From the NCBI RefSeq assembly GCF_001519075.1, contig NZ_KQ954244.1, forward strand, positions 186,001 to 250,000: 64,000 nucleotides of DNA, read 5' to 3'. The first letter of the stretch is position 1. Each line of letters opens with the position of its first letter. The notes under the pieces were generated by a model. That model worked only from the letters and a program-made list of their open reading frames with translations. It was not told the DNA's origin and did no database searches. The stretch comes from Novosphingobium fuchskuhlense. Lineage in GTDB: Bacteria; Pseudomonadota; Alphaproteobacteria; Sphingomonadales; Sphingomonadaceae. The position numbers were made by a program, and so were the translations under genes. This document shows, piece after piece, positions 42,918-53,395 of the stretch.

Positions 42918-44774
42918 TCAAGTTGCAGCGGATTCGGTGATAATTCCGCAGCTTGTCGAAACAAAGTTTTCGAGCATGCGCGGCACCGAGAACTTGGCAT
43001 CGAGGAAATCACGCGTCGCCGGCTCAAAAATCGCTGGATCGTGGGCGCGGCCGACAAGCGCGCGCACCTTGGCGCAAGCCTCGTCGAGATCGGTCTTGTC
43101 CGCCGATCCGAGAATATGACCGGTCACCCCCTCGATGAAGCATTCCGCCGCGCCGCCGGCCGGGGTCGACACGACCGGCACGCCGAGGAACTGCGCCTCG
43201 ATCAGCACGTTGGGCAGGCCTTCGAAGCTGGACATGAGGACCAGCACATCCATCCGCTTCATCCAGCTGCCGACTTCGGTCGAGCGGCCGACGAAAAGGA
43301 TCTTCTCGCGCACGCCAAGTGATTCCGCGAGGGCGATGGCATCATCGAGCAGGCGGCCACCGCCGACCAGAAGGAAGCGCGCGGTGGGATGCGCCTTGGC
43401 ATAGCGCGCGGCAAAGCGGATCCAAAGCAGGGGGCGCTTGTCGGTATCGAAGCGGAACACACCGCCGATGGTATGATCGGCCTGGGGCGTTGCGGCGGTG
43501 AAGGCCTGCCACTGCGCCTCGATCTCATCGCTGTGCGGCGTCGGCATGCGCTGTACGCCGTTGTAGACGATGGCGAAGCGTTCGAGCGGCAGTTCGAGCC
43601 ATTCGGCATAAGCCCGCGCTGCCGCCTTGCTGTTGCTGATGAACTCGACGCCGGGCACCGCGGCAAGCGCGCGGTACATCACCTCGTATTCCGGCTGGAA
43701 CATGTGCCGGCGGATGACCGGCGGCAGGCCGCGGATCACCAGCTGGACGCGGGGCACCCCGGCGATCACGGCGGCAAGGCCCGCGAACAGACAGGCACCG
43801 TCCTGCCAGATCGAGACGACATCGGGCTGCGACTGCTGGAAATGCTGGACCAGACGGCGGGTGCCGAAATTGACCTTGGGCGGCAGATAATCGAGCAGCG
43901 CCAGCAGCGTCTTGTCATCGACGCCCAGTTCGGTCACGCGCGCCTGCGGCATCGCGTTGATCTCGAACAGGTCGACATCTGCGGCGCGCAGATCGTCGAG
44001 GAAGAAATCGTGCTGGCCGTTGGGTTGGTGCGAGCGGACGACCACCTCGACCGGGCGATCGAGCGCGAAATCGCCGATCCGGCCTTCGGCGCGGCGCTGC
44101 TTTTCAAGCTCGGCCGCCGTGCGCGTGAGCTGCCGCTCCGCGCCGCCGGGACCGAGGCTGCCGGTAATCAGGGAAATGCGCCCCAGCCGGTCCTTGGCAA
44201 GTTCCCGTACCGGGCGATTCTCGAAAGCCGCGATAGCAAGCCTGAGCGCGCGCATCCGGGCGTCTTCATCCTCAGCCAGCGGGGTGCTGTCGGCGTTCTC
44301 GAAAATTGTCTTGAGCCGGACCAGACGGCGGTAAAGCTGGAGCGAACGACTATCCTGAGGCAGCGCATCGGCCACAGCGTGCAGGACGTTGTAGGCGCGC
44401 AGCACCAGACCGCGCACATGAAGGCGCTTGGCGTAGGCCACGTGGATTTCGCGGTGGCCGGGATTGGCGGCAAGCAGGCGTTCGAACAGCTGGTCGGAAA
44501 GATCGGGCGCGCGGGCTTCGATCAGGGCTTCTGCCCAGGCGATCTGCAGGGCAAGATCGGCGTCGGGCGAGAGCAACGCAGGATCAAGTTCCTGCGCGGC
44601 AGCCTTGTAATCGCGCGCGGCAATGAGGCTCTGTGCCCGGGCGAAGTACTCCGTCGCATCCTCGGCGACCGGGGTCTCGGCCTCAGCCGCCGCAGCGAGG
44701 CGCAGCGGCACAACCGTCGACTGCACGGCGGCGGCGGGATCGGGCTCGACACCCTTGACGTGGACAGTTGCCAT
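42918..44774 (-). CDS. GT4 glycosyltransferase with N-terminal helical-repeat domain
   Basis: A 618-residue protein. Residues 1 to about 185 are helical TPR-like repeats ([24 protein letters not shown]); the GT-B catalytic part starts near residue 200 with [16 protein letters not shown] and ends with the donor site, [20 protein letters not shown] followed by [19 protein letters not shown]. It therefore looks like a capsule-synthesis transferase that carries its own protein-interaction domain, in line with the TPR segments on two neighbouring genes. ATG start at 44774. Sugar specificity is unknown. Confidence 0.87.
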   Translation of the reverse strand: MATVHVKGVEPDPAAAVQSTVVPLRLAAAAEAETPVAEDATEYFARAQSLIAARDYKAAAQELDPALLSPDADLALQIAWAEALIEARAPDLSDQLFERLLAANPGHREIHVAYAKRLHVRGLVLRAYNVLHAVADALPQDSRSLQLYRRLVRLKTIFENADSTPLAEDEDARMRALRLAIAAFENRPVRELAKDRLGRISLITGSLGPGGAERQLTRTAAELEKQRRAEGRIGDFALDRPVEVVVRSHQPNGQHDFFLDDLRAADVDLFEINAMPQARVTELGVDDKTLLALLDYLPPKVNFGTRRLVQHFQQSQPDVVSIWQDGACLFAGLAAVIAGVPRVQLVIRGLPPVIRRHMFQPEYEVMYRALAAVPGVEFISNSKAAARAYAEWLELPLERFAIVYNGVQRMPTPHSDEIEAQWQAFTAATPQADHTIGGVFRFDTDKRPLLWIRFAARYAKAHPTARFLLVGGGRLLDDAIALAESLGVREKILFVGRSTEVGSWMKRMDVLVLMSSFEGLPNVLIEAQFLGVPVVSTPAGGAAECFIEGVTGHILGSADKTDLDEACAKVRALVGRAHDPAIFEPATRDFLDAKFSVPRMLENFVSTSCGIITESAAT

Positions 44775-44809
44775 GACGGTCCCCTAGAGCCCCCTTGCGC
44801 GCCGCGTGA

Positions 44810-47329
44810 TCATGCGGCGAGTGCCGGGCGCATGCGGCTGGCGCGGGCCGCCTGACGCTGTGCGTGGATCTGGCACCGGCTGATGTTGTTGGCCGTGCTT
44901 TCAAGGCCCGGCGAGACGCGGTCAAGCTCCCGCCAGTAATCAAGCGCGGTTTCGAAATCCTGAAGTTTCATCGCCTCGAGCGCGGCGCGGCGCAGGGTGG
45001 ACGGATCTTCCGGCATGATCGCCAGCATCAGCCGCAGGATCCGCATCGGCTCCGTGCCGGTATCTTCTTCTTCATCGAGCTCGCGCAAGCGGTTGCGCAA
45101 GGTCCTGCGCAGCTTGACGAGCTCGACCGAGACGCGTTCGCGCGCCGAAGTATGCTGTTCGAGCAGACGGCAGAGCGCGATCGCCTTCTCGAATTCGCCC
45201 GCTGCGACCAGGGTGCGGATCTGCTTGATCCCGTTGCGGCCGGCCCGCTCGAAACACCGCTCGGCCCGGACCCGGTAGCGCTCGGCAGCGGGATCGTTTT
45301 CGAAATCGAGTTCGCCATAAAGCGTGAGCGCCAGCGCGGTTTCGCCGATGCTCGCGGCGATATGGGCGGCGAGGCCGCGCATGTCGATGTTCTCTGGAAA
45401 GGCTTCGCAGCCCTGGCGCGCCACGGCCAGCGCTTCGATGCCGCGGCCCGCAGCGAGCAGCGAGCGGGCGTAGGCAGCCGCGATCTCGAAGCGGCGGAAC
45501 AGCATGCGTCCCGCGCCCTGCCCCATCCGGATCACCGCCTCGTGATCACCGATGGCCTGCGCCGAGCGGATCTTGTCGCGCAGATGCAGCACGATTCCGC
45601 GCTCGATCCGGCGGGCATCGCGGTTCTTGGGCAGCACAGTCATGTAGCCCGTGGCGAGCACATAGGCATCGCCGATCCGCCCTTCCTCGAGCAGCGCCTC
45701 GCAACGGGCCGGCCAATCGGCCACCATCGCACGGAAGCTGCGCATCAGTCCGGTGTCGTCCGAGCCGCTGAGCGCGACCAGCTCAACCAGCGTTTCCGAC
45801 GCGGCAGCCAGCATGCCGCGGGTCGCCGCTTCCTCGACCAGCCGCACCATGCTGCGTGGCTCGCTCTGCGCGACCAGCAGGCTGGCAGCGCGGAACATCT
45901 GCTCGTCCTGGCGGCCTACGGCCCATTCCGCCAGCGCGCGCGCCAAGGGCACGTTGGGGGCCGCTGCGAGCCGGTCGCGCACTTCGGCGTGCCAGCTGCG
46001 CATGAGTTCCGTCTCACCCGTGGCGATATAGTGATCGAGCACGCGCGTGGCGAAGCGGTGCTGTCCGGGATCGAGCCGGAACGCGAGCTTCGCATAGTGC
46101 ACCGCAGCGTCCGCCCGGCCCAGCTTGTCGGCCGCGAGACCCGCCATCTCGTAGATCTCGATCGTCTCGTACTCGTCGGTCAGCAGTTGATCGGCGATCT
46201 CGACGGCCGTCGCCGCATCGCCGCTCTCGTAGGCTGCGCGCATGAGGCTGGCGAGCGCGGGCACCGTCATCTCCGGGCTTTCCCTGAGCGGGGTCAGCAT
46301 CCGCACAACCGCGCTGTAATCGCCGATCTGGCCATAGACCTGCCCCGCAAGCAGGCGCAGCGCGGCATTGTCGGGATGATCGGCCAGGGCAACGAACAGC
46401 TGTCGCGCGCCTTCGAAGAAATCGTCGTTCTCGATAGCCGCGCCGATGCTTTCGGCCAGCAGCGAGGGACTTGCCGCTTCACCCTGCTCGGCGTCCATGC
46501 CGGCCTCGATAATTCGCGGCAGCACAAACTCGCGGTGGACGTGGGTGTACCAGCGATCGGAAAAGGCGTTGGTATAGTGCGTGGTATCGAGCCCTTCGCG
46601 CTCCATCGCACGTTCCTGCCCGAACTCCCGCATAAGCCCTGTCGGATCGAAAATCTGGGTGCCGAGCCGTTCGGCTGCCAGCTTGACCCAGCGGATCACC
46701 TTGTCACGCGAGGCAATGACCGCCCCGTCCGGTCCGGACGCATTCACATGGGTCACGAACAGGATCCGGTTGCGCCCCAGTCGTTCGACCATTGCGCCCA
46801 TATGCTGCAAGATCTCGTCAAAACCCTGCATCCGCATCGAGATCGAGGCAAGGAGCGCCTGATCTGTCTTGCTGTAGAGGTTGTAGACCGGGTCCGCCTT
46901 GAGAAATGCGGCCATTTCGGCGCGACTTGCCCGGTCGGACTCACTCGCCAGCTGCCAGAAACGACGGGTACGCGGCACCGATGCGAAGAAATCCGCAAAA
47001 TAGCGAGTCAGATAGTTCGACTGAACTGCCGTGTCGCCTACGCGGTAACTCTTGGCCGAGCTGATCTCGATGATGGTGAGATCGGCCGGCTGCCACTGGC
47101 CCGCAGCCGCATCCGCCCGCTCGCCCGGGCGAAACAGCAGCGGCAGCTGCTCTTCCGCAAAACCGCGTTCACCCGCCATGAACTCCAGCTGCTGAAGCGC
47201 CTCTTCGGTCGTGTGGACGAAGCCGTAGACCCGCTCAAGGTTCAACCGGAACGGATACCGCGCCGCGCCGCGACGCAGCGGCGTATTGATGCGGCAGGTT
47301 CCGATCGGTGTAATCGCAATCTTGCTCAA
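44810..47329 (-). CDS. SGNH/GSCFA-like N-terminal domain followed by TPR repeats
   Basis: An 839-residue protein that I cannot assign to a named family. The first 300 residues look like an SGNH/GSCFA-type esterase or transferase fold: an opening beta-strand (KIAITPIGTCRI), a middle strand (RILFVTHVNASG) and a likely catalytic Asp-His pair in GLDTTHYTNAFSDRW. From about residue 310 to the end the sequence is helical TPR repeats (SLLAESIGAAIENDDFFEGA, GLAADKLGRADAAVHYAKLA). No signal peptide or membrane helix, so it acts in the cytoplasm. A TTG at 47329 begins exactly at the domain; an in-frame ATG at 47410 would overlap the upstream gene. An O-acyl-modifying role in capsule synthesis is possible. 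Confidence 0.62.
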   Translation of the reverse strand: MSKIAITPIGTCRINTPLRRGAARYPFRLNLERVYGFVHTTEEALQQLEFMAGERGFAEEQLPLLFRPGERADAAAGQWQPADLTIIEISSAKSYRVGDTAVQSNYLTRYFADFFASVPRTRRFWQLASESDRASRAEMAAFLKADPVYNLYSKTDQALLASISMRMQGFDEILQHMGAMVERLGRNRILFVTHVNASGPDGAVIASRDKVIRWVKLAAERLGTQIFDPTGLMREFGQERAMEREGLDTTHYTNAFSDRWYTHVHREFVLPRIIEAGMDAEQGEAASPSLLAESIGAAIENDDFFEGARQLFVALADHPDNAALRLLAGQVYGQIGDYSAVVRMLTPLRESPEMTVPALASLMRAAYESGDAATAVEIADQLLTDEYETIEIYEMAGLAADKLGRADAAVHYAKLAFRLDPGQHRFATRVLDHYIATGETELMRSWHAEVRDRLAAAPNVPLARALAEWAVGRQDEQMFRAASLLVAQSEPRSMVRLVEEAATRGMLAAASETLVELVALSGSDDTGLMRSFRAMVADWPARCEALLEEGRIGDAYVLATGYMTVLPKNRDARRIERGIVLHLRDKIRSAQAIGDHEAVIRMGQGAGRMLFRRFEIAAAYARSLLAAGRGIEALAVARQGCEAFPENIDMRGLAAHIAASIGETALALTLYGELDFENDPAAERYRVRAERCFERAGRNGIKQIRTLVAAGEFEKAIALCRLLEQHTSARERVSVELVKLRRTLRNRLRELDEEEDTGTEPMRILRLMLAIMPEDPSTLRRAALEAMKLQDFETALDYWRELDRVSPGLESTANNISRCQIHAQRQAARASRMRPALAA

Positions 47330-47384
47330 TGGATGTGGTCCCGGAGGCAAGGAACAAACAAGGCGGAGCGATCCGGCTTCCCGA

Positions 47385-48668
47385 CTAGAGGCTCCAGTAG
47401 CGGATGTCACTCCGCAAGTCGGCAGGCTGGACGGCTGACTTCACGTCGATCAGTATGCCCTCGGGAGCGATCATGCCCTCGATCGTCGGGACACCGAGCG
47501 CAGCATATGTGTCGTGCGACACTGCATAGATGAGGACATCGAGACCCGTAAATGCATCGAGATCGGAGAGGGTGATGCCGAACTCGCGCTCGGCCGCGCC
47601 GCGATCCGCCATCGGATCGTGGACCAGCGGGCGGATGCCGAACTCGCAAAGCTCGCGGTAGATGTCCTCCACCTTCGAATTGCGGATGTCGGGCACGTTT
47701 TCCTTGAAGGTGAGGCCCAGAATGCCGACGCGGGCCGCACCCAGCGAATGGCCCGAAACCGCAAGCAGCTTCACCGCGCGCTGCGCGATGTAGCTGCCCA
47801 TGCCATCGTTGATGCGGCGGCCCGAGAGGATCACTTCGGGGTGATAGCCCAGCTGCTCCGCCTTCGCCGTGAGATAGTAGGGATCAACCCCGATGCAGTG
47901 CCCGCCGACAAGGCCGGGGTAGAACTTCAGGAAGTTCCACTTCGTGCCCGCTGCGGCCAGCACTTCGGCGGTACGGATGCCGACAAGGTCGCAGATCTTC
48001 GAAATCTCGTTCATCAGCGCGATGTTGATATCGCGCTGGGTGTTCTCGATGACCTTCGCGGCTTCGGCCACGCGGATCGAGGAGGCACGATGGATGCCCG
48101 CATGGATGATCGAACCGTAGAGCGCGGCGAGCGTGTCGAGCGTCGCTTCATCCTGCCCGGCGACCACCTTGACGATCGCCTCGAGCGGATGGGCCTTGTC
48201 ACCCGGATTGATCCGCTCCGGGCTATAACCCAGCTTGAAGCCCGCACCGCTCTTGAGCCCCGAGGACGCCTCGATCACCGGCGCGCAGATTTCTTCTGTC
48301 GCACCCGGATAGACGGTGCTTTCGAACACGATGATCGTGCCTGGTGCGATGACCTTGCCGATCGCAGCGCAGGCATCCACGAGATTGGAGAAATCGGGAC
48401 GGCAGCTGTCGTCAACCGGCGTCGGCACTGTCACGATCAGGATACCGCACCCGCGCAGGTCCTCTACCGCACCGGTGATCGTAAGGGTCGAAGCCGCGAG
48501 TTCCTCGGGCGCGATTTCATTGGTGTAGTCATGCCCTTCGCGCAGCGTGGCGACACGGGCCTCGCTCACGTCGAAACCGATCACGTCATATTTGCGGGCG
48601 AACGAAACAGCGAGAGGCAGGCCGACGTAACCAAGTCCAACAACACCGATTTTGCCGAAACCATCCAT
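47385..48668 (-). CDS. UDP-N-acetyl-hexosamine/UDP-glucose 6-dehydrogenase (TviB/WbpO-like)
   Basis: A 427-residue nucleotide-sugar dehydrogenase that oxidises C6 of a UDP-sugar twice, giving a UDP-uronate. NAD-binding GVVGLGYVGLP at residues 8-18, and catalytic Cys258 in GGHCIGVDPYYL; the GTKWNFLKFYPG block is typical of the TviB/WbpO/CapL branch acting on UDP-GlcNAc or UDP-GalNAc, instead of UDP-glucose. It is the first gene of the long minus-strand capsule operon and would provide an acidic sugar donor. The downstream epimerase could act on its product. Confidence 0.93.
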   Translation of the reverse strand: MDGFGKIGVVGLGYVGLPLAVSFARKYDVIGFDVSEARVATLREGHDYTNEIAPEELAASTLTITGAVEDLRGCGILIVTVPTPVDDSCRPDFSNLVDACAAIGKVIAPGTIIVFESTVYPGATEEICAPVIEASSGLKSGAGFKLGYSPERINPGDKAHPLEAIVKVVAGQDEATLDTLAALYGSIIHAGIHRASSIRVAEAAKVIENTQRDINIALMNEISKICDLVGIRTAEVLAAAGTKWNFLKFYPGLVGGHCIGVDPYYLTAKAEQLGYHPEVILSGRRINDGMGSYIAQRAVKLLAVSGHSLGAARVGILGLTFKENVPDIRNSKVEDIYRELCEFGIRPLVHDPMADRGAAEREFGITLSDLDAFTGLDVLIYAVSHDTYAALGVPTIEGMIAPEGILIDVKSAVQPADLRSDIRYWSL

Positions 48669-49194
48669 ACAATAAAAACCTGCCTCACGAGCTCAGTCTG
48701 CCGGACGCGGCCCTATTCGCTCGTCCGGATCAGCACCAAAGGACCGGACGATCGGCCAGTGCCTGCATACACAAGGGTCGCCAATACGGACTTCACCGCA
48801 TCAACTCAAGCAGCGAGCCCGATGCGCGTGCGATCCCATCGTGCGACCCATTAGCATTGGATATGTGACAAAATTCCAACAGGTTTGCTACCTATCGTTA
48901 AAGGCTGGGATTGCAAACCCCCAGCAGCGGCGGGCGCAATCGCCTGATGCGGTCCGTCCGAATTGCGGGGCAGGTCGGCGCAGGTCAACTGCCGGGACGA
49001 TCGCCCTGGACGCCCCTGCAACCCTACGCTTTTTCAGCAGGTGTTGCCGATTTGCACCGACCTCCTTGACCGCTGTGTGACGCGGTTTTCCAGCCGTGAA
49101 ATGAACTGACCTATTCCATGGAAGCCACCACAGGCGAACTCGGCTAAGGGCAACACCCTGATTCCCTTGATCTGCAATACCGACGGAGTGAGCC
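48669..49194. other. Divergent intergenic region between capsule operon and bio operon
   Basis: These 526 bases hold no reading frame with convincing coding character on either strand. A patch of lower GC at about 48845-48905 is the likeliest promoter zone for the capsule operon and possibly for bioB, but I could not pick a -35/-10 pair with confidence. I found no BioR-type palindrome near bioB. Confidence 0.6.
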
Positions 49195-50271
49195 ATGACC
49201 GAAGCCGCGACCACCCTTGCCCGCGAAGTTGCGGCAAGCACCGGAACCGCCGGTGAACCGCTCGGCACGGTCCGCACCGACTGGACCCGCGCCGAAATCG
49301 CCGCGCTGTTCGATCTGCCATTCACCGAACTGCTGTTTCGCGCTGCGGAAGTGCACCGCCTTCACCACCGCGCGGGCGAGATCCAGCTCTGCACCCTGCT
49401 GTCGATCAAGACCGGCGGCTGCCCCGAGGACTGCGGGTACTGCTCGCAATCGGTGAAGGCCGACAGCGGCGTGGAAGCGACAAAACTGATGGACGTTCAG
49501 GCGGTGATGCAATCCGCCGCGCAGGCGCGCGACGCCGGATCGAAGCGCTTCTGCATGGGCGCAGCCTGGCGCAACCCCAAGGACCGCGACATGCCTGCGA
49601 TCATCGCGATGGTGAAGGGCGTGCGCGAAATGGGCATGGAAACCTGCATGACACTGGGCATGCTGAGCGAAGCGCAGGCGGCCCAGCTCGCCGAGGCCGG
49701 GCTCGATTACTACAACCATAACATCGACACCTCGCCCGAACGCTATGGCGAGATCATCACCACGCGCAGCTTCGACGAGCGGATCGACACCCTGGCACAG
49801 GTCCGCAAGGCTGGCATCAACGTGTGTTCGGGCGGGATTGTCGGCATGGGCGAAACCCGCGCCGACAGAGTAGGCTTCATCCATGCGCTGGCGACGCTGG
49901 AGCGCCACCCCGAAAGCGTGCCGGTGAATGCGCTGGTGCCGATCAAGGGCACTGTGCTGGGCGACATGCTGGCTGATACTCCGCTCGCCAAGATCGACGA
50001 CATCGAGTTCGTGCGCACCGTCGCGGTGGCGCGGATCACCATGCCGCGCTCGATGGTGCGCCTTTCGGCGGGGCGCGAATCGATGGTTGACTCCGCGCAG
50101 GCGCTGTGTTTCCTGGCCGGGGCGAACTCGATCTTCACCGGCGACCGCCTGCTCACCGCCGCCAACGCTGGCGATGATGCCGACGCGGCGCTGTTCGCCC
50201 GCCTCGGCCTAAAGCCGATGGAAGCCGAGGAGCCGATGCGCGCGGACAGGATTGCCGCCTGCGGGCAGTAG
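49195..50271 (+). CDS. bioB: Biotin synthase
   Basis: A 358-residue radical SAM enzyme inserting sulfur into dethiobiotin, the last step of biotin synthesis. The radical SAM cysteines are Cys76, Cys80 and Cys83 ([13 protein letters not shown]); the conserved [11 protein letters not shown] and the C-terminal AGRES block with the Arg ligand of the 2Fe-2S cluster are present. GGAG upstream of the ATG. First gene of the bioB-F-D-A operon. The N-terminus has about 30 extra residues before the domain. Confidence 0.97.
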   Translation: MTEAATTLAREVAASTGTAGEPLGTVRTDWTRAEIAALFDLPFTELLFRAAEVHRLHHRAGEIQLCTLLSIKTGGCPEDCGYCSQSVKADSGVEATKLMDVQAVMQSAAQARDAGSKRFCMGAAWRNPKDRDMPAIIAMVKGVREMGMETCMTLGMLSEAQAAQLAEAGLDYYNHNIDTSPERYGEIITTRSFDERIDTLAQVRKAGINVCSGGIVGMGETRADRVGFIHALATLERHPESVPVNALVPIKGTVLGDMLADTPLAKIDDIEFVRTVAVARITMPRSMVRLSAGRESMVDSAQALCFLAGANSIFTGDRLLTAANAGDDADAALFARLGLKPMEAEEPMRADRIAACGQ

Positions 50272-50274
50272 GCC

Positions 50275-51399
50275 ATGGATCTCTGGCAAGCGCACCGCAC
50301 CGATCTCGCAGGACTTGCGGTGCGCGGGCGGCAGCGCCGGCTCGTGCCGCGACAGGGCCGGGATTTCTCCTCGAACGACTACCTCGGTATGGCGCGCAGC
50401 CCCCGGCTGGCACGCGCCGTGGAAGCGGCGATTGCCCGGGGCGTGCCGATGGGATCGGGCGGATCGCGCCTGCTGCGCGGCAACGATCCTGAACACGCCG
50501 CTCTGGAAGCGGAGGCGGCGCGCTTCTTCGGCACCGAAAGCGCGCTGTTCCTGTCCTGCGGCTATGCCGCGAATGTCGCGCTGCTGGCCGCATTGCCGCA
50601 GCGCGGGGACCTCGTGGTGCATGACGCGCTGATCCATGCCTCGATGCACGAAGGCCTCGCGCTGACACGGGCTGGCAAGGCAGTCGCCGCGCACAATGAT
50701 GTGGACAGCTTCGCCGATGCGATCGCGGCATGGCGTGCAGGCGGCGGCAGGGGCCGGGTCTGGCTCGCTTTCGAGAGCCTCTATTCGATGGACGGCGACC
50801 GCGCCCCGCTAACCGATCTTGCTGCCCTTGCCGAGCGGCACGAGGCGATCATGCTGATCGACGAGGCCCACGCGACCGGCGTGTTCGGCCCGGACGGCCG
50901 GGGCCTGGCCGCCGGGCTTGACGGGCGGGAAGACACGGTGGTGCTGCGCACCTGCGGCAAGGCGCTGGGGTGCGAAGGCGCGCTGGTGTGCGGCCCGGCA
51001 GTGGTGCGCGACTTCCTCGTCAACCGCGGCAGGCCGTTCATCTTCTCGACCGCACCCTCCCCGCTGATGGCCGCCGCGGTGCGCGAGGCGCTGCGCATGC
51101 TGGTGGACGAACCGGAGCGGCGCCGCGGCCTGATGGCGCACGTGGCGCACGCCGAGGCCTTGCTCGCCCCACTGGGAGCCGACGCGACGGGGACGCAGAT
51201 CATACCGCTGATCCTCGGCGAGGAAGCGCGCACGATGGCGGTTGCGGAGCGGTTGCAGGCGGCCGGCTTCGACATTCGCGGCATCCGCCCGCCGACAGTG
51301 CCGCAGGGCACAAGTCGCCTGCGGATTTCACTGACACAAAACATCACGTGGGAAGATATTGACGCCTTGGCAGTAGCCTTGGCAGAGGCGCTGGCATGA
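50275..51399 (+). CDS. bioF: 8-amino-7-oxononanoate synthase
   Basis: A 374-residue PLP-dependent alpha-oxoamine synthase condensing pimeloyl-ACP with alanine at the start of biotin ring assembly. The N-terminus has the substrate motif FSSNDYLG; the PLP aspartate is in [11 protein letters not shown]; and the Schiff-base lysine is in RTCGKALG. Only three bases separate it from bioB, and its stop overlaps the bioD start. Early pimelate genes bioC/bioH are not in the window. Confidence 0.95.
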   Translation: MDLWQAHRTDLAGLAVRGRQRRLVPRQGRDFSSNDYLGMARSPRLARAVEAAIARGVPMGSGGSRLLRGNDPEHAALEAEAARFFGTESALFLSCGYAANVALLAALPQRGDLVVHDALIHASMHEGLALTRAGKAVAAHNDVDSFADAIAAWRAGGGRGRVWLAFESLYSMDGDRAPLTDLAALAERHEAIMLIDEAHATGVFGPDGRGLAAGLDGREDTVVLRTCGKALGCEGALVCGPAVVRDFLVNRGRPFIFSTAPSPLMAAAVREALRMLVDEPERRRGLMAHVAHAEALLAPLGADATGTQIIPLILGEEARTMAVAERLQAAGFDIRGIRPPTVPQGTSRLRISLTQNITWEDIDALAVALAEALA

Positions 51400-52016
51400 G
51401 TGCGTTTGTTGTAACCGGAACCGATACCGGGATTGGCAAGACCGTCTTTTCCGCCGCCCTCGCCGGGGCCATGGGGGCGCATTACTGGAAGCCTGTGCAA
51501 TCCGGCCTTGCCGACGGCGCGGACAAGGACAGCGTGGCAGCGCTGGCCGGTCTGTCCGCGGAGCGGATCATCCCCGAGGCCTATCGCCTGACCGAACCGC
51601 TCTCCCCGCACCGCGCGGCAGAACTCGATGGCGTCGCCATCGATCCCGACGGCCTGATCCTGCCCGAGATCCGCCCACTGGTGGTGGAAGGCGCAGGCGG
51701 CGCGCTCGTGCCGCTGACGCGGGAGGTGACCTATGCCGATATCTTCGCGCAATGGGGGCTGTTGACGATCGTGGTCGCCCGCACCGCGCTCGGCACGATC
51801 AACCACAGCCTGCTGACGATCGAGGCGCTGCGCGCCCGCCGCGTGCCGATCCACGGCGTCGCTTTCGTGGGCGAGGCGAACGAGGACAACGAAGCGACGA
51901 TCTGCGAAATGGGCCAGGTGCGGCGGCTGGGGCGCCTGCCGCTCCTGCCCGCACTCGCGCCGGAAGCTCTGTCGAGCGCGTTTGAGCAGGGATTCTCGCT
52001 CGAAGACTTTTCGTGA
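51396..52016 (+). CDS. bioD: Dethiobiotin synthetase
   Basis: A 206-residue ATP-dependent carboxylase closing the ureido ring of dethiobiotin. P-loop [13 protein letters not shown] near residues 7-19, the substrate Lys in YWKPVQSG, and the [11 protein letters not shown] loop are intact. ATG overlaps bioF (ATGA) and the stop overlaps bioA (GTGA), so all four genes are tightly coupled. Confidence 0.95.
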   Translation: MSAFVVTGTDTGIGKTVFSAALAGAMGAHYWKPVQSGLADGADKDSVAALAGLSAERIIPEAYRLTEPLSPHRAAELDGVAIDPDGLILPEIRPLVVEGAGGALVPLTREVTYADIFAQWGLLTIVVARTALGTINHSLLTIEALRARRVPIHGVAFVGEANEDNEATICEMGQVRRLGRLPLLPALAPEALSSAFEQGFSLEDFS

Positions 52017-53266
52017 GCGGCTCCTCCATCTGGCACCCGTTCACCCAGCACGGGCTGGGCGATCCTGTCCCGCTGGTCACGCATGCGCAGGGCACCTCGC
52101 TCTACACCGCCGACGGACGGCGCGTGATCGATGCGATCTCATCGTGGTGGGTGACAACGCACGGCCACTGCCATCCCCGCATCGTCGAGGCGATCCGTGC
52201 ACAGGCCGGCGCGCTTGATCAGTTGATCTTTGCCGGCTGGACCCACGCGCCCGCCGAGCGCGTCGCCGCCGGCCTGCGGGCAATGATGCCTGCGGAACTG
52301 ACGCGGGTGTTCTTCTCGGACAGCGGCTCGACCTCGGTCGAAGTCGCGCTCAAGATGGCGCTGGGCTTCTGGGCCCACACCGGGCGGCCGCGTTCGCGCA
52401 TCCTCGTGCTTGAACACAGCTACCACGGCGATACCATCGGCGCGATGTCGGTCGGCGAGCGCGGCGTGTTCAACGCGCCTTACGAGCCGCTGCTGTTCGA
52501 CGTCGGTTGTATCCCGTTCCCCACGGGCGACGGGACCAACACGCTGGAGGCGCTTGAAGCCGCCTGCCGCGATGCGCCCGCCGCCTTCATCGTCGAACCG
52601 CTTGTCCTGGGTGCCGGGGGCATGATGATGTATCCACCCGCGCTGCTCGCTGCGATGGCGGAAATCTGCCGGCGCCATAATGTGCTGCTGATCGCCGACG
52701 AAGTGATGACCGGCTGGGGCCGCACAGGCACGCTGCTCGCCAGCGAACAGGCCGGTGTGGTGCCCGACATCCTGTGCCTGGCCAAGGGCATCACCGGCGG
52801 CTCGATGCCGCTGGCGGTGACGATGGCGCGCGAGGATATCTTCATGGCACATTGGTCCACCGACCGCGCGAAGATGTTCTTCCACTCCTCCAGCTATACC
52901 GCCAACCCGATTGCCTGCGCGGCGGCGGCGGCGAACATCGCGATCTGGCGGGAGGAGCCGGTGCTGGACCGCCTCGCCGATCTCGGCGCGCGCCAGCAGG
53001 CGCTGCTCGACCGGCTGGCGGTGCTGCCCGGCGTGGCAGCCGTGCGCCGCTGCGGGACAATTGCCGCGCTCGATCTGGAAACCGGCGACGGGGGCTACAT
53101 GTCGTCGCTCGCCCCGCGCCTCCTCAGCCTGTTTCGCGAGGCGGACGTGCTGCTGCGTCCGCTCGGCAACACAATCTACGTGATGCCCCCCTATTGCATC
53201 GACGAGGCCGACCTCGCGCGGATTGCCGATGTCATCGAGATGGCTGTGCTAACGGTCAGGCCCTAA
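52013..53266 (+). CDS. bioA: Adenosylmethionine-8-amino-7-oxononanoate aminotransferase
   Basis: A 417-residue class-III PLP aminotransferase using S-adenosylmethionine as amino donor to make 7,8-diaminononanoate. Start [29 protein letters not shown]-binding [11 protein letters not shown] and the lysine in CLAKGITGG all match BioA. GTG start at 52013 overlapping bioD. Last gene of the operon; a 129-base gap follows. Confidence 0.96.
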   Translation: MSGSSIWHPFTQHGLGDPVPLVTHAQGTSLYTADGRRVIDAISSWWVTTHGHCHPRIVEAIRAQAGALDQLIFAGWTHAPAERVAAGLRAMMPAELTRVFFSDSGSTSVEVALKMALGFWAHTGRPRSRILVLEHSYHGDTIGAMSVGERGVFNAPYEPLLFDVGCIPFPTGDGTNTLEALEAACRDAPAAFIVEPLVLGAGGMMMYPPALLAAMAEICRRHNVLLIADEVMTGWGRTGTLLASEQAGVVPDILCLAKGITGGSMPLAVTMAREDIFMAHWSTDRAKMFFHSSSYTANPIACAAAAANIAIWREEPVLDRLADLGARQQALLDRLAVLPGVAAVRRCGTIAALDLETGDGGYMSSLAPRLLSLFREADVLLRPLGNTIYVMPPYCIDEADLARIADVIEMAVLTVRP

Positions 53267-53395
53267 GGACAAACCCTGAGGCGTTCGGCGAGACTGGCGC
53301 AACACAGAAAAATGGCCGCTTAAGCGAATCCGCTGGGAGCGCATTAAGGCGCCTTCGGCACACCTTTGCCGCATCCCCTAGCCGGAGAGCGTGCC

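Noticed and set aside
44864..47533. Plus-strand frame of 889 codons in the capsule locus
   Set aside because: It lies opposite the SGNH/TPR gene and the end of the dehydrogenase gene; its composition (Arg/His/Gln-rich) is typical of a shadow frame.
49100..49194. BioR or BirA operator before bioB
   Set aside because: No TTATCTATAA-like palindrome or BirA-type dyad could be found.
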